A DNA stretch of 64,000 nucleotides from JAWKZG01 sp041396125 (GCA_041396125.1 JAWKZG010000006.1:213934-277933), one strand, 5' to 3'; positions 35,900 to 45,189 are shown, counted from the first letter of the stretch. Numbers and translations are program-made. Notes: generated by a model from the sequence alone, not told the origin.

Positions 35900-35925
35900 C
35901 CGGGCCTGTGCGACACCAGGCCCGG
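35900..35925. terminator. Strong hairpin between convergent NnrU and phosphatase genes
   Basis: CCGGGCCTG and CAGGCCCGG form a perfect 9-base-pair GC-rich stem with an 8-base loop, placed between two convergent stops (35886 and 35948). No clear T-run on either side, so it may act as a bidirectional terminator or 3' end stabiliser. Confidence 0.5.
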
Positions 35926-35947
35926 ATTGGTGACTCACGCTGCAGAC

Positions 35948-36559
35948 TTATACGCTGTGGCCGCGTTCGGTGCGGTCGGCATTGAGTTCATCCAGGTGCG
36001 CGCAGCAGTTGATCAGCAGCGCACGCCAGGGCGGGGCAGGCTCGACCTGGGTGATCGAGGTGTTGCCAAAAGTTGGCGTGGCCTGATAATTCTCTGGTGT
36101 CTGCAAGTGTCGCAAGGCCAGCGAGAAACAGACCATGCCGTGCGTGACAATCGCCACATCGCCGTCGGCTTCCGCAGCTGCGGCCTGCATCATGGCCCAG
36201 GCCTGATCGACCCGGCGATGAAACATCGGCCAGGTCTCGCCATTCGGCGGTGCCAGTTCCGGGTGATGTAAATCACCGATCTCGCTGTGGGATTTGCCGC
36301 GCAGGTCACCAAAATGCCGTTCGCGCAATAATTCATTAAATTCCAGCGGGGCGTTGGTTTCCGCCTGGATCTGTTCCGCTGTCATACGGGTGCGGTCATA
36401 GTCGCTGGCAATAATGCGCACCAGATTGGCATTGCGCAGACGTTTGCCAGCCAGTCGCGCCTGGGTCAGGCCACGTTCGTTCAGGGGTACATCAGGAAAC
36501 TGCACGATGCCATCGACATTACCCGCGGTTTCACCGTGTCTTATGATATATAAAGCCAT
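35948..36559 (-). CDS. Histidine phosphatase family protein (phosphoglycerate-mutase-like)
   Basis: 203 residues. The catalytic RHG motif is at the N-terminus (MALYIIRHGETAGN), with the second arginine in IASDYDRTRMTAEQIQ, the acid in NELLRERHFGDLRGKS and the second histidine in DVAIVTHGMVC. All four elements of the branch are intact. These enzymes dephosphorylate small molecules such as alpha-ribazole-phosphate, sugar phosphates or 2-phosphoglycerate; sequence alone does not choose among them. It is the downstream gene of a divergent/convergent cluster with no operon partner. Confidence 0.85.
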   Translation of the reverse strand: MALYIIRHGETAGNVDGIVQFPDVPLNERGLTQARLAGKRLRNANLVRIIASDYDRTRMTAEQIQAETNAPLEFNELLRERHFGDLRGKSHSEIGDLHHPELAPPNGETWPMFHRRVDQAWAMMQAAAAEADGDVAIVTHGMVCFSLALRHLQTPENYQATPTFGNTSITQVEPAPPWRALLINCCAHLDELNADRTERGHSV

Positions 36560-36656
36560 AGGTTCGAGATCTCCAGAATGACTGCTTACAGTCTTGCCCG
36601 TGTAATGGGCATGTGTGTTGTGTGTTATGGGGTCTGGTGGGCTGAGTTAAAGCCGC

Positions 36657-37082
36657 CTAGCGCGGCCACAGCAGCATTTGGGTGCAGCGAAACTGGGCGA
36701 TGGTCTTGCCGCTGGGTATCCGCACAACGGCATCCCACAGCTGCGTTGAGCGTCCCAGATGCAGCGGCTTGGCAATACACTCGATCAGCCCGTCGCGTGC
36801 GGTCCCGGTAAAATTACTTTTCAGCTCGATAGTCGTAAAATTGCTGGCACCCGACGGGAGGTTCAAGAGCGTCCCGTAGCCGCAGGTCGTATCCGCTAAT
36901 GCTATGATGCTGGCGGCGTGCAGATAGCCGTTGGGCGCCAGTAGGTTCGGCCGTATCGGCAGCTCGCTGACCAGCTGATCTGGCTCGGATGAGCGTATTT
37001 TCAGACCCAGCAGGCCCGGTAAATAATCTTCACCGAGTTGGTTGAAGCCGTCCGGACTGACAGGGGCGGTGGGTGAGTTCAC
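36657..37082 (-). CDS. PaaI-type hotdog-fold acyl-CoA thioesterase
   Basis: 141 residues, starting with GTG preceded by aagga. Single hotdog domain: NGYLHAASIIALADTTCGYGTLLNLPSGASNFTTIELKSNF carries the HGG-like helix region (here LHAAS, with acid D in ALAD) and the substrate-facing strand. It probably hydrolyses small or aromatic acyl-CoAs; beta-oxidation-like enzymes are encoded about 7-10 kb downstream, but not in the same operon. Family clear, substrate not. Confidence 0.82.
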   Translation of the reverse strand: MNSPTAPVSPDGFNQLGEDYLPGLLGLKIRSSEPDQLVSELPIRPNLLAPNGYLHAASIIALADTTCGYGTLLNLPSGASNFTTIELKSNFTGTARDGLIECIAKPLHLGRSTQLWDAVVRIPSGKTIAQFRCTQMLLWPR

Positions 37083-37307
37083 AATAGAATTCCTTGGGTC
37101 GGTGCGCGCCGATTTTAGCTAAGAAGTGGCTTCGAAAACAGCAACGGTTTTGCAGCAGGCCTGATTCAGTACGGGTTGTGGTTAATAGAATTTTGATATT
37201 CAAAGGGAAATTTATTGATCGCAACAAATCGGGTTGCTGGCGGCAGCGGTCAGAACTCAAATCCAGGGTACGTGGCCGTTGACTATAGGGTATCGGGAGG
37301 TCGTGAA

Positions 37308-38669
37308 ATGGATTGGAAGCACTTGTTATCCCGCGTCCGTTTGGGACGATCGGACAGCGACGCGGAGCTGACAGCCGGTGATCGGACCCGGACGGATTTT
37401 CAACGCGATTTTGATCGGGTCGTGTTTTCGTCGGCCTTTCGTCGCTTGCAGGATAAAACCCAGGTATTCCCGCTGGTGCGCAATGATTATGTCCGCACCC
37501 GTCTGACCCACAGCCTGGAAGCTTCCTGTGTCGGCCGTACCCTGGGCACGATGGTGGGGGATGAGCTGATCCGGCGGCATGGTTTGACAGATGTCTATCC
37601 ACAGGATTTTGGCGCTATTGTCGCGGCGGCCTGTTTGGCGCATGACATCGGCAATCCGCCGTTTGGCCATGCCGGTGAAGACGCCATCCGTTTATGGTTC
37701 CGGGAGTCTGCCAGCGGCTGTCAGCTGATCGAACGCCTGGATGAGACGCAACGCGGTGATTTTGTCGATTTTGAAGGTAATGCCCAGGGTTTCCGGCTGT
37801 TGACGCGCCTGCAAAGCGCCGCCAATCCGGGCGGTCTGCAGTTGACCTGCGCCATGCTGGGAGCGTTTACCAAATATCCGCGCGCCTCGGCTGTTGATGG
37901 GGAATTGCCGGATAGTGTGGCATTCAAGAAATTCGGGTTCATGCAGGCCGACTGTGAGCAATTCACCCAGCTTGCTACGGTTCTGAAGCTGCCGCAGCTC
38001 GCGCCCCAGGCCTGGCAGCGGCATCCGCTGGCCTATCTGGTGGAGGCTGCCGACGATATCTGTTATCGCATCGTCGATGTGGAAGATGCCTACCGGCTCA
38101 AACATCTGGATTACGCCGAAGCGGAAGCGTTATTATTGGGCTTGCTGGACGCACCCGGCCAGCGCACCCGCCTGAACGCCATTCGAGAGCCCAAAGAGCG
38201 GATTGAGTTTCTGCGGGCGAAAAGCATCGGCGCGATGATCGATCAGGTCTTCAGCTGCTTTATGGATCGCGAGGCCGAATTACTGGCAGGGCAGGGCCGT
38301 AATGACCTGCTGAGTTCCATCCCCAGTGCCCGTCAGCTGGCTGAGTTGCAGAGCCGGGCGCAGGAAAAAATTTATCTGGCCGAGCCGGTGGTTGAAGTAG
38401 CCGCCGCCGGTTTTCAGGTGCTGGGTGGTTTGCTGGAGGTTTTTATTCCTGCTGTCAATGAGGTCGCCGAGCGGGGTGGAGCGGCCTCTACCCGCAGTCA
38501 GATGTTGCTGCGACTGGTGCCCGAGCAGTTTATTGGTATCCGGCGCCAGCCTCATGATGCGTTATATCCACGTCTGCTGGGTATAACCGATTTCGTATCC
38601 GGCATGACCGATTCCTATGCCGTCAATCTCTATAAAAAGCTGACCGGTATCTCGCTGTCCTCTACCTAG
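37308..38669 (+). CDS. dgt: dGTP triphosphohydrolase (dGTPase family)
   Basis: 453 residues from MDWKHLLSRVRLGRS, with ggagg upstream. HD-domain metal sites: RTRLTHSLEASCVGRTLG (first H) and AACLAHDIGNPPFGHAGEDAI (HD pair and following H), then AYLVEAADDICYRIVDVEDAYRL (late D). This is the dGTPase family that breaks dNTPs to nucleoside plus triphosphate. It is shorter than E. coli Dgt (505) and closer to the type common in other gammaproteobacteria. Its stop overlaps a potential GTG start of the following ABC gene. Confidence 0.9.
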   Translation: MDWKHLLSRVRLGRSDSDAELTAGDRTRTDFQRDFDRVVFSSAFRRLQDKTQVFPLVRNDYVRTRLTHSLEASCVGRTLGTMVGDELIRRHGLTDVYPQDFGAIVAAACLAHDIGNPPFGHAGEDAIRLWFRESASGCQLIERLDETQRGDFVDFEGNAQGFRLLTRLQSAANPGGLQLTCAMLGAFTKYPRASAVDGELPDSVAFKKFGFMQADCEQFTQLATVLKLPQLAPQAWQRHPLAYLVEAADDICYRIVDVEDAYRLKHLDYAEAEALLLGLLDAPGQRTRLNAIREPKERIEFLRAKSIGAMIDQVFSCFMDREAELLAGQGRNDLLSSIPSARQLAELQSRAQEKIYLAEPVVEVAAAGFQVLGGLLEVFIPAVNEVAERGGAASTRSQMLLRLVPEQFIGIRRQPHDALYPRLLGITDFVSGMTDSYAVNLYKKLTGISLSST

Positions 38670-38722
38670 TGGCATGCTACAAACCATCGGCTGATCAGTT
38701 GGTAATCGCACTTAAAGACACT

Positions 38723-39769
38723 ATGGATTTTTTACTCGAACTTGACTCTATTGAATGCCGCTTTGGTAAGCGCACGATCATCCGGGATCTCAGCCTGCGG
38801 GTACGTCGGGGCAGTCTGGTCTGCCTGCTGGGGCCTAGCGGCTGTGGCAAAACGACCGTGCTGCGCGCTATCGCCGGCTTTCATCCGCTCAGCGCCGGGC
38901 AGATCAAACTGCGCCAGCAGGTTGTCTCATCGCCTACTGTTATGCAGGCGCCCGAGCAGCGCGGTGTTGGCATGGTGTTTCAGGATTATGCCCTGTTTCC
39001 GCATTTAAGCATTCTCGATAATGTCATGTTTGGCCTGCGCAGCGGGCAGAACCGGCGTCAGCGGGCGCTACATATGCTGGAAATGGTCGGTCTGTCCGAT
39101 GTGGCTGCCCGTTACCCGCATCAACTGTCCGGCGGCCAGCAGCAGCGGGTCGCACTGGCGCGGATGCTGGCACCGGCACCGGATCTGGTATTGCTGGACG
39201 AGCCGTTTTCCAGCCTCGATGTCGAATTGCGCCAGCGCCTGTCTTTTGAAGTGCATGACATTCTTAAGGCGCAGGGCGTGACCGGTATCATGGTGACGCA
39301 TGACCAGCAGGAAGCGTTTGCCATGGGTGAAACCATTGGTGTACTGCGCGAAGGCCGGTTGTTGCAGTGGGATACTCCCTACACGCTGTACCATGAACCG
39401 GCTGACCGCTTTGTTGCGGACTTTATCGGGCAGGGACGCTTCATATCGGCAACCCTGTTAACCCCGGATACGATTGAAACCGGTGTTGGCATCATTCGCG
39501 GTAATCGAGCCTTTTTATGGCCGCCCGGCACGCAGCTGGATGTGCTGCTGCGCCCGGATGATGTGGTACCTGATCCGCAGGGGCCTTTGCAGGGACAGGT
39601 CGTGAAAAAAGCGTTCAAGGGCGCGCAGACCTTATATACCCTGTTATTTAATAATGGTATTGAATTACTGTCGTTGTTTCCCAGCCATCTGGATCATCCT
39701 CTGGGTGTACCGGTACGGGTGCGTATTAATGCCGAGCATCTGGTAGCATTCGCGGCAACTACCGCCTGA
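38723..39769 (+). CDS. ABC transporter ATP-binding protein, FbpC/CysA-like
   Basis: 348 residues from MDFLLELDSIECRFGKR; an in-frame GTG at 38669 overlapping the dgt stop is less likely. ATPase domain: GPSGCGKTT, FQDYALFPHLS, LSGGQQQRVALARML, LVLLDEPFSSLDVEL, VTHDQQEAFAMGE. A C-terminal TOBE-like regulatory domain covers about 240-348 (VLLRPDDVVPDPQG...). Such proteins power iron(III), phosphonate or other importers. No permease or binding-protein gene is within reach, so its partners are encoded elsewhere and the substrate is unknown. Confidence 0.85.
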   Translation: MDFLLELDSIECRFGKRTIIRDLSLRVRRGSLVCLLGPSGCGKTTVLRAIAGFHPLSAGQIKLRQQVVSSPTVMQAPEQRGVGMVFQDYALFPHLSILDNVMFGLRSGQNRRQRALHMLEMVGLSDVAARYPHQLSGGQQQRVALARMLAPAPDLVLLDEPFSSLDVELRQRLSFEVHDILKAQGVTGIMVTHDQQEAFAMGETIGVLREGRLLQWDTPYTLYHEPADRFVADFIGQGRFISATLLTPDTIETGVGIIRGNRAFLWPPGTQLDVLLRPDDVVPDPQGPLQGQVVKKAFKGAQTLYTLLFNNGIELLSLFPSHLDHPLGVPVRVRINAEHLVAFAATTA

Positions 39770-39813
39770 TTGATACAGCACCGGAAAAAATTTCGAGGGC
39801 GTTCATTACAGTT

Positions 39814-39885
39814 ATATTGCAGTGCAAAAAATTTTTTCAAATAATGTTGCAACGCACCAAATGATGCGTTATATTGCACTGCAAC
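39814..39885 (+). promoter_or_regulatory. Palindromic operator cluster upstream of the phasin gene (probable PhaR sites)
   Basis: Two 11-base palindromes, TTGCAGTGCAA (39817-39827) and TTGCACTGCAA (39874-39884), are embedded in the shared longer word TATATTGCASTGCAA, with GTTGCAAC (39846-39853) between them. TGC/GCA-rich dyads of this kind are bound by the PHA-sensing repressor PhaR upstream of phasin genes. The second dyad ends 38 bases before the start codon, where it would block a promoter. Confidence 0.6.
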
Positions 39886-39921
39886 AAAACACACAAACGC
39901 TTTCACCGAGAGGTTCTCCAA

Positions 39922-40299
39922 ATGTACGAAGAAATGTTCACCAAAAATTTTGCTCAAGCTGAAAATTTCATTGAGCCGATTGTCAAAGCCAATAAAGTTG
40001 CACTGACAAATCTGGAAAAGCTGATCAATTTTCAAATGAGTGCGATGCAGTCTTATGTTGATCTGGGCATGGAGCAGCTGCGTGCTGCCTCAGAAATCAA
40101 CGGCCCGCAAGCCCTGCAAACCTATATGAGCAAGCAGGTCGAAACCAGCAACGTGCTGCGTCAGAAACTGCTGGATGACACCAAAGCACTGGTTGATCTG
40201 GGCAATGGTTTCAAAGACGAATTCGCCAAACTGGCCGAAGACAATGTGAAAGAGCTGGTCAAGGCTGTGCCTAAAGCACCGGCCAAAAAAGCCGCTTAA
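39922..40299 (+). CDS. Phasin family protein (PHA granule-associated)
   Basis: 125 residues, all-helical, beginning MYEEMFTKNFAQAENFIEPI. The core TNLEKLINFQMSAMQSYVDLGMEQLRAASEINGPQALQTYMSKQVE fits the PhaP phasin family, and the lysine/alanine/proline-rich tail (KAVPKAPAKKAA) is typical. Phasins coat polyhydroxyalkanoate granules and set their size. A palindromic operator cluster lies upstream and a strong terminator downstream, so it is a single-gene unit. No PHA synthase is in the window. Confidence 0.88.
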   Translation: MYEEMFTKNFAQAENFIEPIVKANKVALTNLEKLINFQMSAMQSYVDLGMEQLRAASEINGPQALQTYMSKQVETSNVLRQKLLDDTKALVDLGNGFKDEFAKLAEDNVKELVKAVPKAPAKKAA

Positions 40300-40340
40300 T
40301 CTGCCTGAAGTGCCGCGCCTGGCGCGCGGCTTCTCGCACC

Positions 40341-40368
40341 AAAACGCCCGCTACCCAGCGGGCGTTTT
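40341..40368 (+). terminator. Rho-independent terminator of the phasin gene
   Basis: AAAACGCCCGCT and AGCGGGCGTTTT form a perfect 12-base-pair stem with a 4-base loop, ending in TTTT, 41 bases after the phasin stop. The A-run before the stem makes it bidirectional in form. Confidence 0.9.
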
Positions 40369-40500
40369 CGTATGCGCTGGATTTAACCCTTGCCAGAGGT
40401 TTGACGAGTGGTTCCCGCAGTGACCGAATCAAACACGGTCGACATTTATAGCGCATGGAAGCACACTGCCCGCTCAGGTCAATAGCAACAGAACCCGTGC

Positions 40501-41325
40501 ATGAGCAACAGCCATTCCTCCCTTTCTTCCTCGTCCGCCATTGCGGTTTGCGCAACCGAGTCGGTACTGCAGCCAGCGGCCGCTGCTTTGGCGACACAAT
40601 TGCAGCTGCCCTTTCTGGCAGCAAATCCGATGGCAGCAGAAGAAACACCGTATGCGTTACTGCTGACGCTGACCCCGCAACAGCTGGAATTGCGTCAGTG
40701 CGGTTCTGCCGCGCCGGGGCCGGTGGCCGTGCAGTGGGAAAGCGGGCGGCTGGCCTACCGGCAGCGGCATACCCATATCAAGCGTGAAGCGATTGCACGG
40801 GCCGTTGGCCTGAAAAAAAACTGGCGTCCGGATGTGATCGATGCAACCGCCGGACTTGGGCGTGATGGTTTCATGCTGGCGGCTTTAGGTTGCCGGGTAC
40901 GGCTGGTCGAGCGCTCACCCATTCTGGCGGCTTTGTTGCAGGATGCCTTGCGGCGGGCCAGTGATGACCCGGAATTAATGCATTGGGTCAGCACTCGCTT
41001 AAGCCTGCACAGTGGCGACAGCACCACTTATCTGCAGCACTTGCCGCCTGAGCAGCAGCCGGATGTTGTCTATCTGGACCCGATGTATCCACACCGTCAG
41101 AAAACCGCCCTGGTCAAAAAAGAAGCCCGCCTGCTGCGCGCTGTTGTCGGTGATGATGAAGATGCTGACCGATTACTGCATGCTGCTCTGCAAAGTGCCC
41201 GCCAACGGGTGGTGGTGAAACGCCCGCGGATCGCACCGGTTTTAGCCGGTCTCAAGCCTTCTTTTTCCTTGACTGGCAGTAGTACACGTTTTGATGTGTA
41301 CTTGCGGCCTGCGCTTAAAATATAA
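40501..41325 (+). CDS. rsmJ: 16S rRNA (guanine-1516-N2)-methyltransferase
   Basis: 274 residues (E. coli RsmJ about 250). The SAM-binding site is VIDATAGLGRDGFMLAALGCRVRLVERSP and the catalytic segment is VVYLDPMYPHRQKTALVKKEARLLRAVVGDDEDAD, both diagnostic for RsmJ/YhiQ. It modifies G1516 of 16S rRNA. The N-terminus is about 25 residues longer than usual; an ATG start at 40501 is used, but the ribosome-binding site is weak, so the start may be slightly later. The family is a gammaproteobacterial marker. Confidence 0.9.
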   Translation: MSNSHSSLSSSSAIAVCATESVLQPAAAALATQLQLPFLAANPMAAEETPYALLLTLTPQQLELRQCGSAAPGPVAVQWESGRLAYRQRHTHIKREAIARAVGLKKNWRPDVIDATAGLGRDGFMLAALGCRVRLVERSPILAALLQDALRRASDDPELMHWVSTRLSLHSGDSTTYLQHLPPEQQPDVVYLDPMYPHRQKTALVKKEARLLRAVVGDDEDADRLLHAALQSARQRVVVKRPRIAPVLAGLKPSFSLTGSSTRFDVYLRPALKI

Positions 41326-41473
41326 AGCGGAATAATAATGCTGTAGCCGTCACTTTTTGGCGCTAATTATAAAATTTCTATAATATTTTATTTATGTATT
41401 TATTAATGCATACATTAATGAATACCATTGCCTCCCAATAACCTAATAATCATGAAAATTTAAGGAGTCAGTA

Positions 41474-42487
41474 ATGCGAGCCTATGCGATTACCCAATAC
41501 GGTGAGCCGGATTTTTTTACCGAGATTGATATCCCTGTGCCGGAGCTGCGGCCAGGGCATGTGCTGATTAAAGTTGCCGCCACCAGTGTGAATCCGGTCG
41601 ATACCAAAATCCGCGCCGGTGGCCGGCACATGTGTCCTGACCTGCCGGCGGTGCTGCATATGGATGTGGCGGGCAATTATTACTGCTGTGGCTGATGATG
41701 TCAGCAGCTTTCGGCCCGGTGATCAGGTGTATGGTTGTGCCGGTGGTCTGAAAACCATTGCCGGCGAGAATCTGGGTGGCGCGCTGGCTGAATTCATGCT
41801 GGCCGACGCCAACCTGATTGCGCACAAACCGGGCAATTTGTCTCTGCCGGAAGCGGCCGCGCTGCCGCTGGTGACGATTACCGCCTGGGAAGGCTTACAT
41901 TTATTACGTGCCGGACTGCAGGCTGGTCAACGCGTTCTGATTCATGCCGGAACAGGCGGGGTTGGTCATATTGCAGGCTGCAACTGGCCAAACAGGCGGG
42001 TGCCCAGGTATATACCACCGTCTCATCGCAGGCCAAAGTCGATCTGGCCCGCCAGCTGGGGGCTGATGTTGTTAATCAATTACCGCACCACTGCAGTCGC
42101 TGATTACGTTGCCAAACATACGGCTGGTGCAGGCTTCGATGTGGTCATGGATACGGTTGGCAAGAATCGGGTCGCAGTTTTGCTGCCGCCCGAATTAACG
42201 GCAACGTCGTCAGCATTCAGACCAATGGCAGCCATGATCTGACCCTGTAATACATGCCCGCGGGACTGAATCTGCATGCGGTGTTTATGTTGCTACTGAT
42301 GCTATATAACCAGGGTCGGGCGGCGCACGGTGAGATTCTGCGTTCGCCGCCCGCCTGGTTGAAAGCAGGGCGCGCCTGCAGCCAGTGCTGGATGAGCACT
42401 GTTTCAGTTTTGCTGAAGCGGGCGCAGCACATCGCCATCTCGAGTGGTGGTGCAGCGATTGGGAAAGTTGCGCTGCGGGCGGAATAA
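41474..42487 (+). pseudogene. Zinc-independent quinone reductase / alcohol dehydrogenase-like MDR protein, frameshifted
   Basis: A medium-chain reductase broken into several frames. N-terminus: MRAYAITQYGEPDFFTEIDI and VLIKVAATSVNPVDTKIRAGG; then in another frame FRPGDQVYGCAGG, LPLVTITAWEGLHLL and the NADPH-site VLIHAGTGGVGH; then GFDVVMDTVG; then the tail HCFSFAEAGAAHRHLE / GAAIGKVALRAE. At least four shifts (near 41680, 41975, 42065 and 42150-42470) are needed, so no functional product as written. Intact size would be about 335 residues. It resembles zeta-crystallin-type NADPH:quinone reductases. A ribosome-binding site (aaggag) precedes the ATG. Confidence 0.7.
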
Positions 42488-42489
42488 TA

Positions 42490-42790
42490 CGGCTTCGATT
42501 CGCGCCAGCCCTGCTGTTTGCCGTCATAGCTCACAGTCTGGTCGGCGGCTTCCCATATTGCGCGCATGGCGGGTTTATGTTGTTCTTCGTGGATATGCCC
42601 GACCAAACCGGCGCAGCGCGTGATAATAGCGAATCCGCGCATGATTTCGGTCGGTACGCCGCAATCGCCTAATGCCGCTGGTGCCGACAAACAAACTGCC
42701 GACACCCAGCAACCCGGCTGCCCGCTGCACCAAGGGGCCACCGTGCCGGGACCGGGATTGGGCCATTAGTGCGTTTCCTGCAGGCGCATT
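42490..42790 (-). pseudogene. Citrate-synthase/citryl-CoA-lyase-like C-terminal remnant
   Basis: On the minus strand GVPTEIMRGFAIITRCAGLVGHIHEEQHKPAMRAIWEAAD matches the C-terminal helices of citrate synthase-related lyases (the conserved RCAGLVGH with catalytic-site arginine, then a family-like exit). Immediately upstream the frame breaks, and PGPGTVAPW / SRHGGPLVQRAAGLLG in two frames looks like a damaged GFGHPLH region. The N-terminal two thirds are gone, and no proper stop is kept. It lies tail to tail against the broken quinone reductase. A true relic. Confidence 0.55.
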
Positions 42791-42874
42791 GGCGCACGAA
42801 TACAGTCTGGCTATGGAGTATGACCTTGTCTGCTGCCAACTCAGGAAGGGTGATTCAGCAGCAGATCAGTCTGT

Positions 42875-43357
42875 CTATCGTGATTTATAGTGCTGCCAGT
42901 CAGCCAGTACTTGATGCGCGTTAGCGGCCGCCTGTCGCATCTGCTCGTCGTGATCCGGTCGTTTGGCGGTTAGCTCAATCACATAACCGTTCGGGTCACG
43001 AAAATAGATCGAATCGATAAACCCGTGATCTGAAATACCACGGGTTTCGATGCCGGCAGCTTTGCCTTTCTCGAACATGCTGTGCAGATCATCAGGGCTG
43101 ACTTCAAGCGCGATGTGCAAGTCGAAATCGTGCTGTTGCTTGAACTCGAAGGGTTGCTCCGGCGCTTCGAAAAAAGCCAGATAGGAACCATCATCCATGG
43201 CATAGAAACTATGCAGAACGGCAGTCTGACGGCCGCTTTTGGTTGTGTCTATTTTAAAGGCCTGCGCCAGCGGCAAGCCGAGGAAATCTTCGTAGAACTG
43301 GCGCGTCTGTTCCGAATCGCGACAGCGATAGGCATTGTGATGTAAACCTTTGAGCAT
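42875..43357 (-). CDS. VOC (glyoxalase/dioxygenase) superfamily protein
   Basis: 160 residues. The first beta-alpha-beta-beta-beta unit begins MLKGLHHNAYRCRDSEQTRQFYEDFLGLPLA with the metal-ligand histidine at the start. The second unit ends with YFRDPNGYVIELTAKR, containing the late glutamate ligand, and HIALEVSPDDLHSMFEKGKAAGIETRG lies between. A metal-dependent isomerase or dioxygenase is likely; the reaction cannot be assigned. The start has a ggaggc site upstream. It lies upstream of a citrate-lyase-like relic and downstream of the acyl-CoA ligase on the same strand. Confidence 0.8.
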   Translation of the reverse strand: MLKGLHHNAYRCRDSEQTRQFYEDFLGLPLAQAFKIDTTKSGRQTAVLHSFYAMDDGSYLAFFEAPEQPFEFKQQHDFDLHIALEVSPDDLHSMFEKGKAAGIETRGISDHGFIDSIYFRDPNGYVIELTAKRPDHDEQMRQAAANAHQVLADWQHYKSR

Positions 43358-43548
43358 ATCTGCCTCCTGAGAAAGATCTGGATGGCTTGAAACGGCTGGT
43401 TGCTGACTGATTCCGCGAAGCCGTGGAACACTTTGTTTCCATTATCTCATTGATGGTTGCCCGCTGCTTGAGTGCTGTGGGGTATACCGCACCGTCTGCT
43501 CGTGCATTCACGCGTGCTATTTGCGGTTGCACATAGCCCTGTGCGTTT

Positions 43549-45189
43549 TCAGTTCTCAAGGGTGGGCAACTGATAGTCTTTATAGCGCTTGCGCAGCTCG
43601 GTTTTCAGCAATTTGCCGGTGGCGGTGTGGGGCAGTTCCTCAACGAATTCTATCGCGTCCGGCAGCCACCATTTGGCGACTTTGTCGCTGAGATACTCGT
43701 GCAATTGCTCCGCATTAACGGCCTGGGGTGAGGTGCGCATAACCACCAGCAAAGGACGCTCGCCCCACTTGGGATGCGGTACGCCGATGACGGCAGCCTC
43801 GGCGACACCGGGATGACCCATGGCGGCGTTTTCCAGATCGATGGAACTGATCCACTCACCGCCGGATTTGATTACATCCTTGGTGCGATCCACGATCTGC
43901 AGAAAGCCGTGTTCATCGATGGTTGACACATCACCGGTCCGAAACCAGCCCTCCGCATCGAAGGCGTTCTCGTTGGCCTGCGGGTCGTTGTAATAGCCGC
44001 TGGTGATGGTCGGGCCGCGCACCAGCAGCTCGCCGAAGGCTTTGCCGTCATGCGGCAGGCGCTGGCCTTTGGCATCGACGATTTTCAGCTCGACCCCGAA
44101 CAGGGCGCGCCCCTGCTTGACCTTGATATCGTGCTGTTTCTTTTTCGGCAGCCGGCGCATGGCCGGGCTCAGAATGCTGGTGCTGCCAACCGGGCTCATT
44201 TCGGTCATGCCCCAGCCGTGAATGACATCCATGCCATAGTCATTCTCAAGCGTTTCAATCAGGGAACGGGGAGCGGCCGAGCCGCCGATAATCATGCTGC
44301 GCAGCGTACTGAAACGGGCTTGTCGCCGTTTGACTTCCTGCAGCAGACCGAGCCAGACGGTAGGGACGCCCCAGGCATGCGTCACACCTTCCTGTTCGAT
44401 CATCTCGTACAGACTGGCACCATCCAGTTTCGGGCCGGGAAAGACAAAACTGCCGCCTACCACGGGCAGTGCGTAGGGTAGTCCCCAGGCGTTAACGTGA
44501 AACAGCGGTACCACCGGCAGCATGACGGTATCCGGGCCCAGACTGCGATCGCCGGTAGTCAGCAGGGTCAGGCTGTGCAGCAGGCTGGAGCGGTGCGAAT
44601 ACAACACGCCTTTGGGATTGCCGGTTGTACCCGAGGTGTAGCACAGTGAACAGGCGGTACGTTCGTCAAATACCGGCCAGTCGAACTGTTGCGGCTGATC
44701 TTGCAGCAGCTCTTCGTAGCACAGCACATTGGGCAGGCTGGTGACCGGCATATGCGCGCGATCGGTCAAAATGATGTAGCCCTCGACCCGTGGCAAGCGC
44801 CCGGCTATCTGCTCCAGCAGCGGTACAAAACTCAGGTCGACACAGATGTACCGGTCTTCGGCATGATTGATGATGTACACGATCTGCTCGGTGAACAGCC
44901 GCGGATTGATAGTGTGGCAAACAGCGCCAATGCCTGAAATACCATAGTACAGCTCGAAGTGGCGATGACTGTTCCAGGCCAGTGTTGCCACCCGGTCAGC
45001 CGTATTGATACCAAGGTTTTTCAGGGCATGGGCCAACTGTTGAATACGCTGGTGAGCCGCGCGGTAGGTGTAGCGATGGATATCGCCTTCCACCGTGCGG
45101 GAAGTGATCCGGGTTTCGCCGTGCACAGCGGCGGCATAGTCGATCACCGCCGAGATCAGCAGCGGTGTGTCCATCATTAGGCCTTGCAT
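43549..45189 (-). CDS. Fatty-acyl-CoA ligase (AMP-forming)
   Basis: 546 residues. AMP-binding signature CYTSGTTGNPKGVLYSHRS, adenylation motifs VMLPVVPLFHVNAWG and GWGMTEMSPVG, the hinge region GWFRTGDVSTIDEHGFLQIVDRTKDVIKSGGEWIS and the C-terminal lysine motif in TATGKLLKTELRKRYKD are all present. It activates medium- or long-chain acids, and belongs to the subgroup that includes methylmercaptopropionyl-CoA ligases (DmdB) as well as ordinary FadD-like enzymes. A strong gaggaga site precedes the start. It follows a FadJ-type gene by 63 bases on the same strand, so the two form a beta-oxidation unit. Confidence 0.9.
   Translation of the reverse strand: MQGLMMDTPLLISAVIDYAAAVHGETRITSRTVEGDIHRYTYRAAHQRIQQLAHALKNLGINTADRVATLAWNSHRHFELYYGISGIGAVCHTINPRLFTEQIVYIINHAEDRYICVDLSFVPLLEQIAGRLPRVEGYIILTDRAHMPVTSLPNVLCYEELLQDQPQQFDWPVFDERTACSLCYTSGTTGNPKGVLYSHRSSLLHSLTLLTTGDRSLGPDTVMLPVVPLFHVNAWGLPYALPVVGGSFVFPGPKLDGASLYEMIEQEGVTHAWGVPTVWLGLLQEVKRRQARFSTLRSMIIGGSAAPRSLIETLENDYGMDVIHGWGMTEMSPVGSTSILSPAMRRLPKKKQHDIKVKQGRALFGVELKIVDAKGQRLPHDGKAFGELLVRGPTITSGYYNDPQANENAFDAEGWFRTGDVSTIDEHGFLQIVDRTKDVIKSGGEWISSIDLENAAMGHPGVAEAAVIGVPHPKWGERPLLVVMRTSPQAVNAEQLHEYLSDKVAKWWLPDAIEFVEELPHTATGKLLKTELRKRYKDYQLPTLEN

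Noticed and set aside
42672..42890. Plus-strand frame of 72 codons after the quinone reductase
   Set aside because: Overlaps the better supported citrate-synthase-like relic on the minus strand and has no family or start signal.
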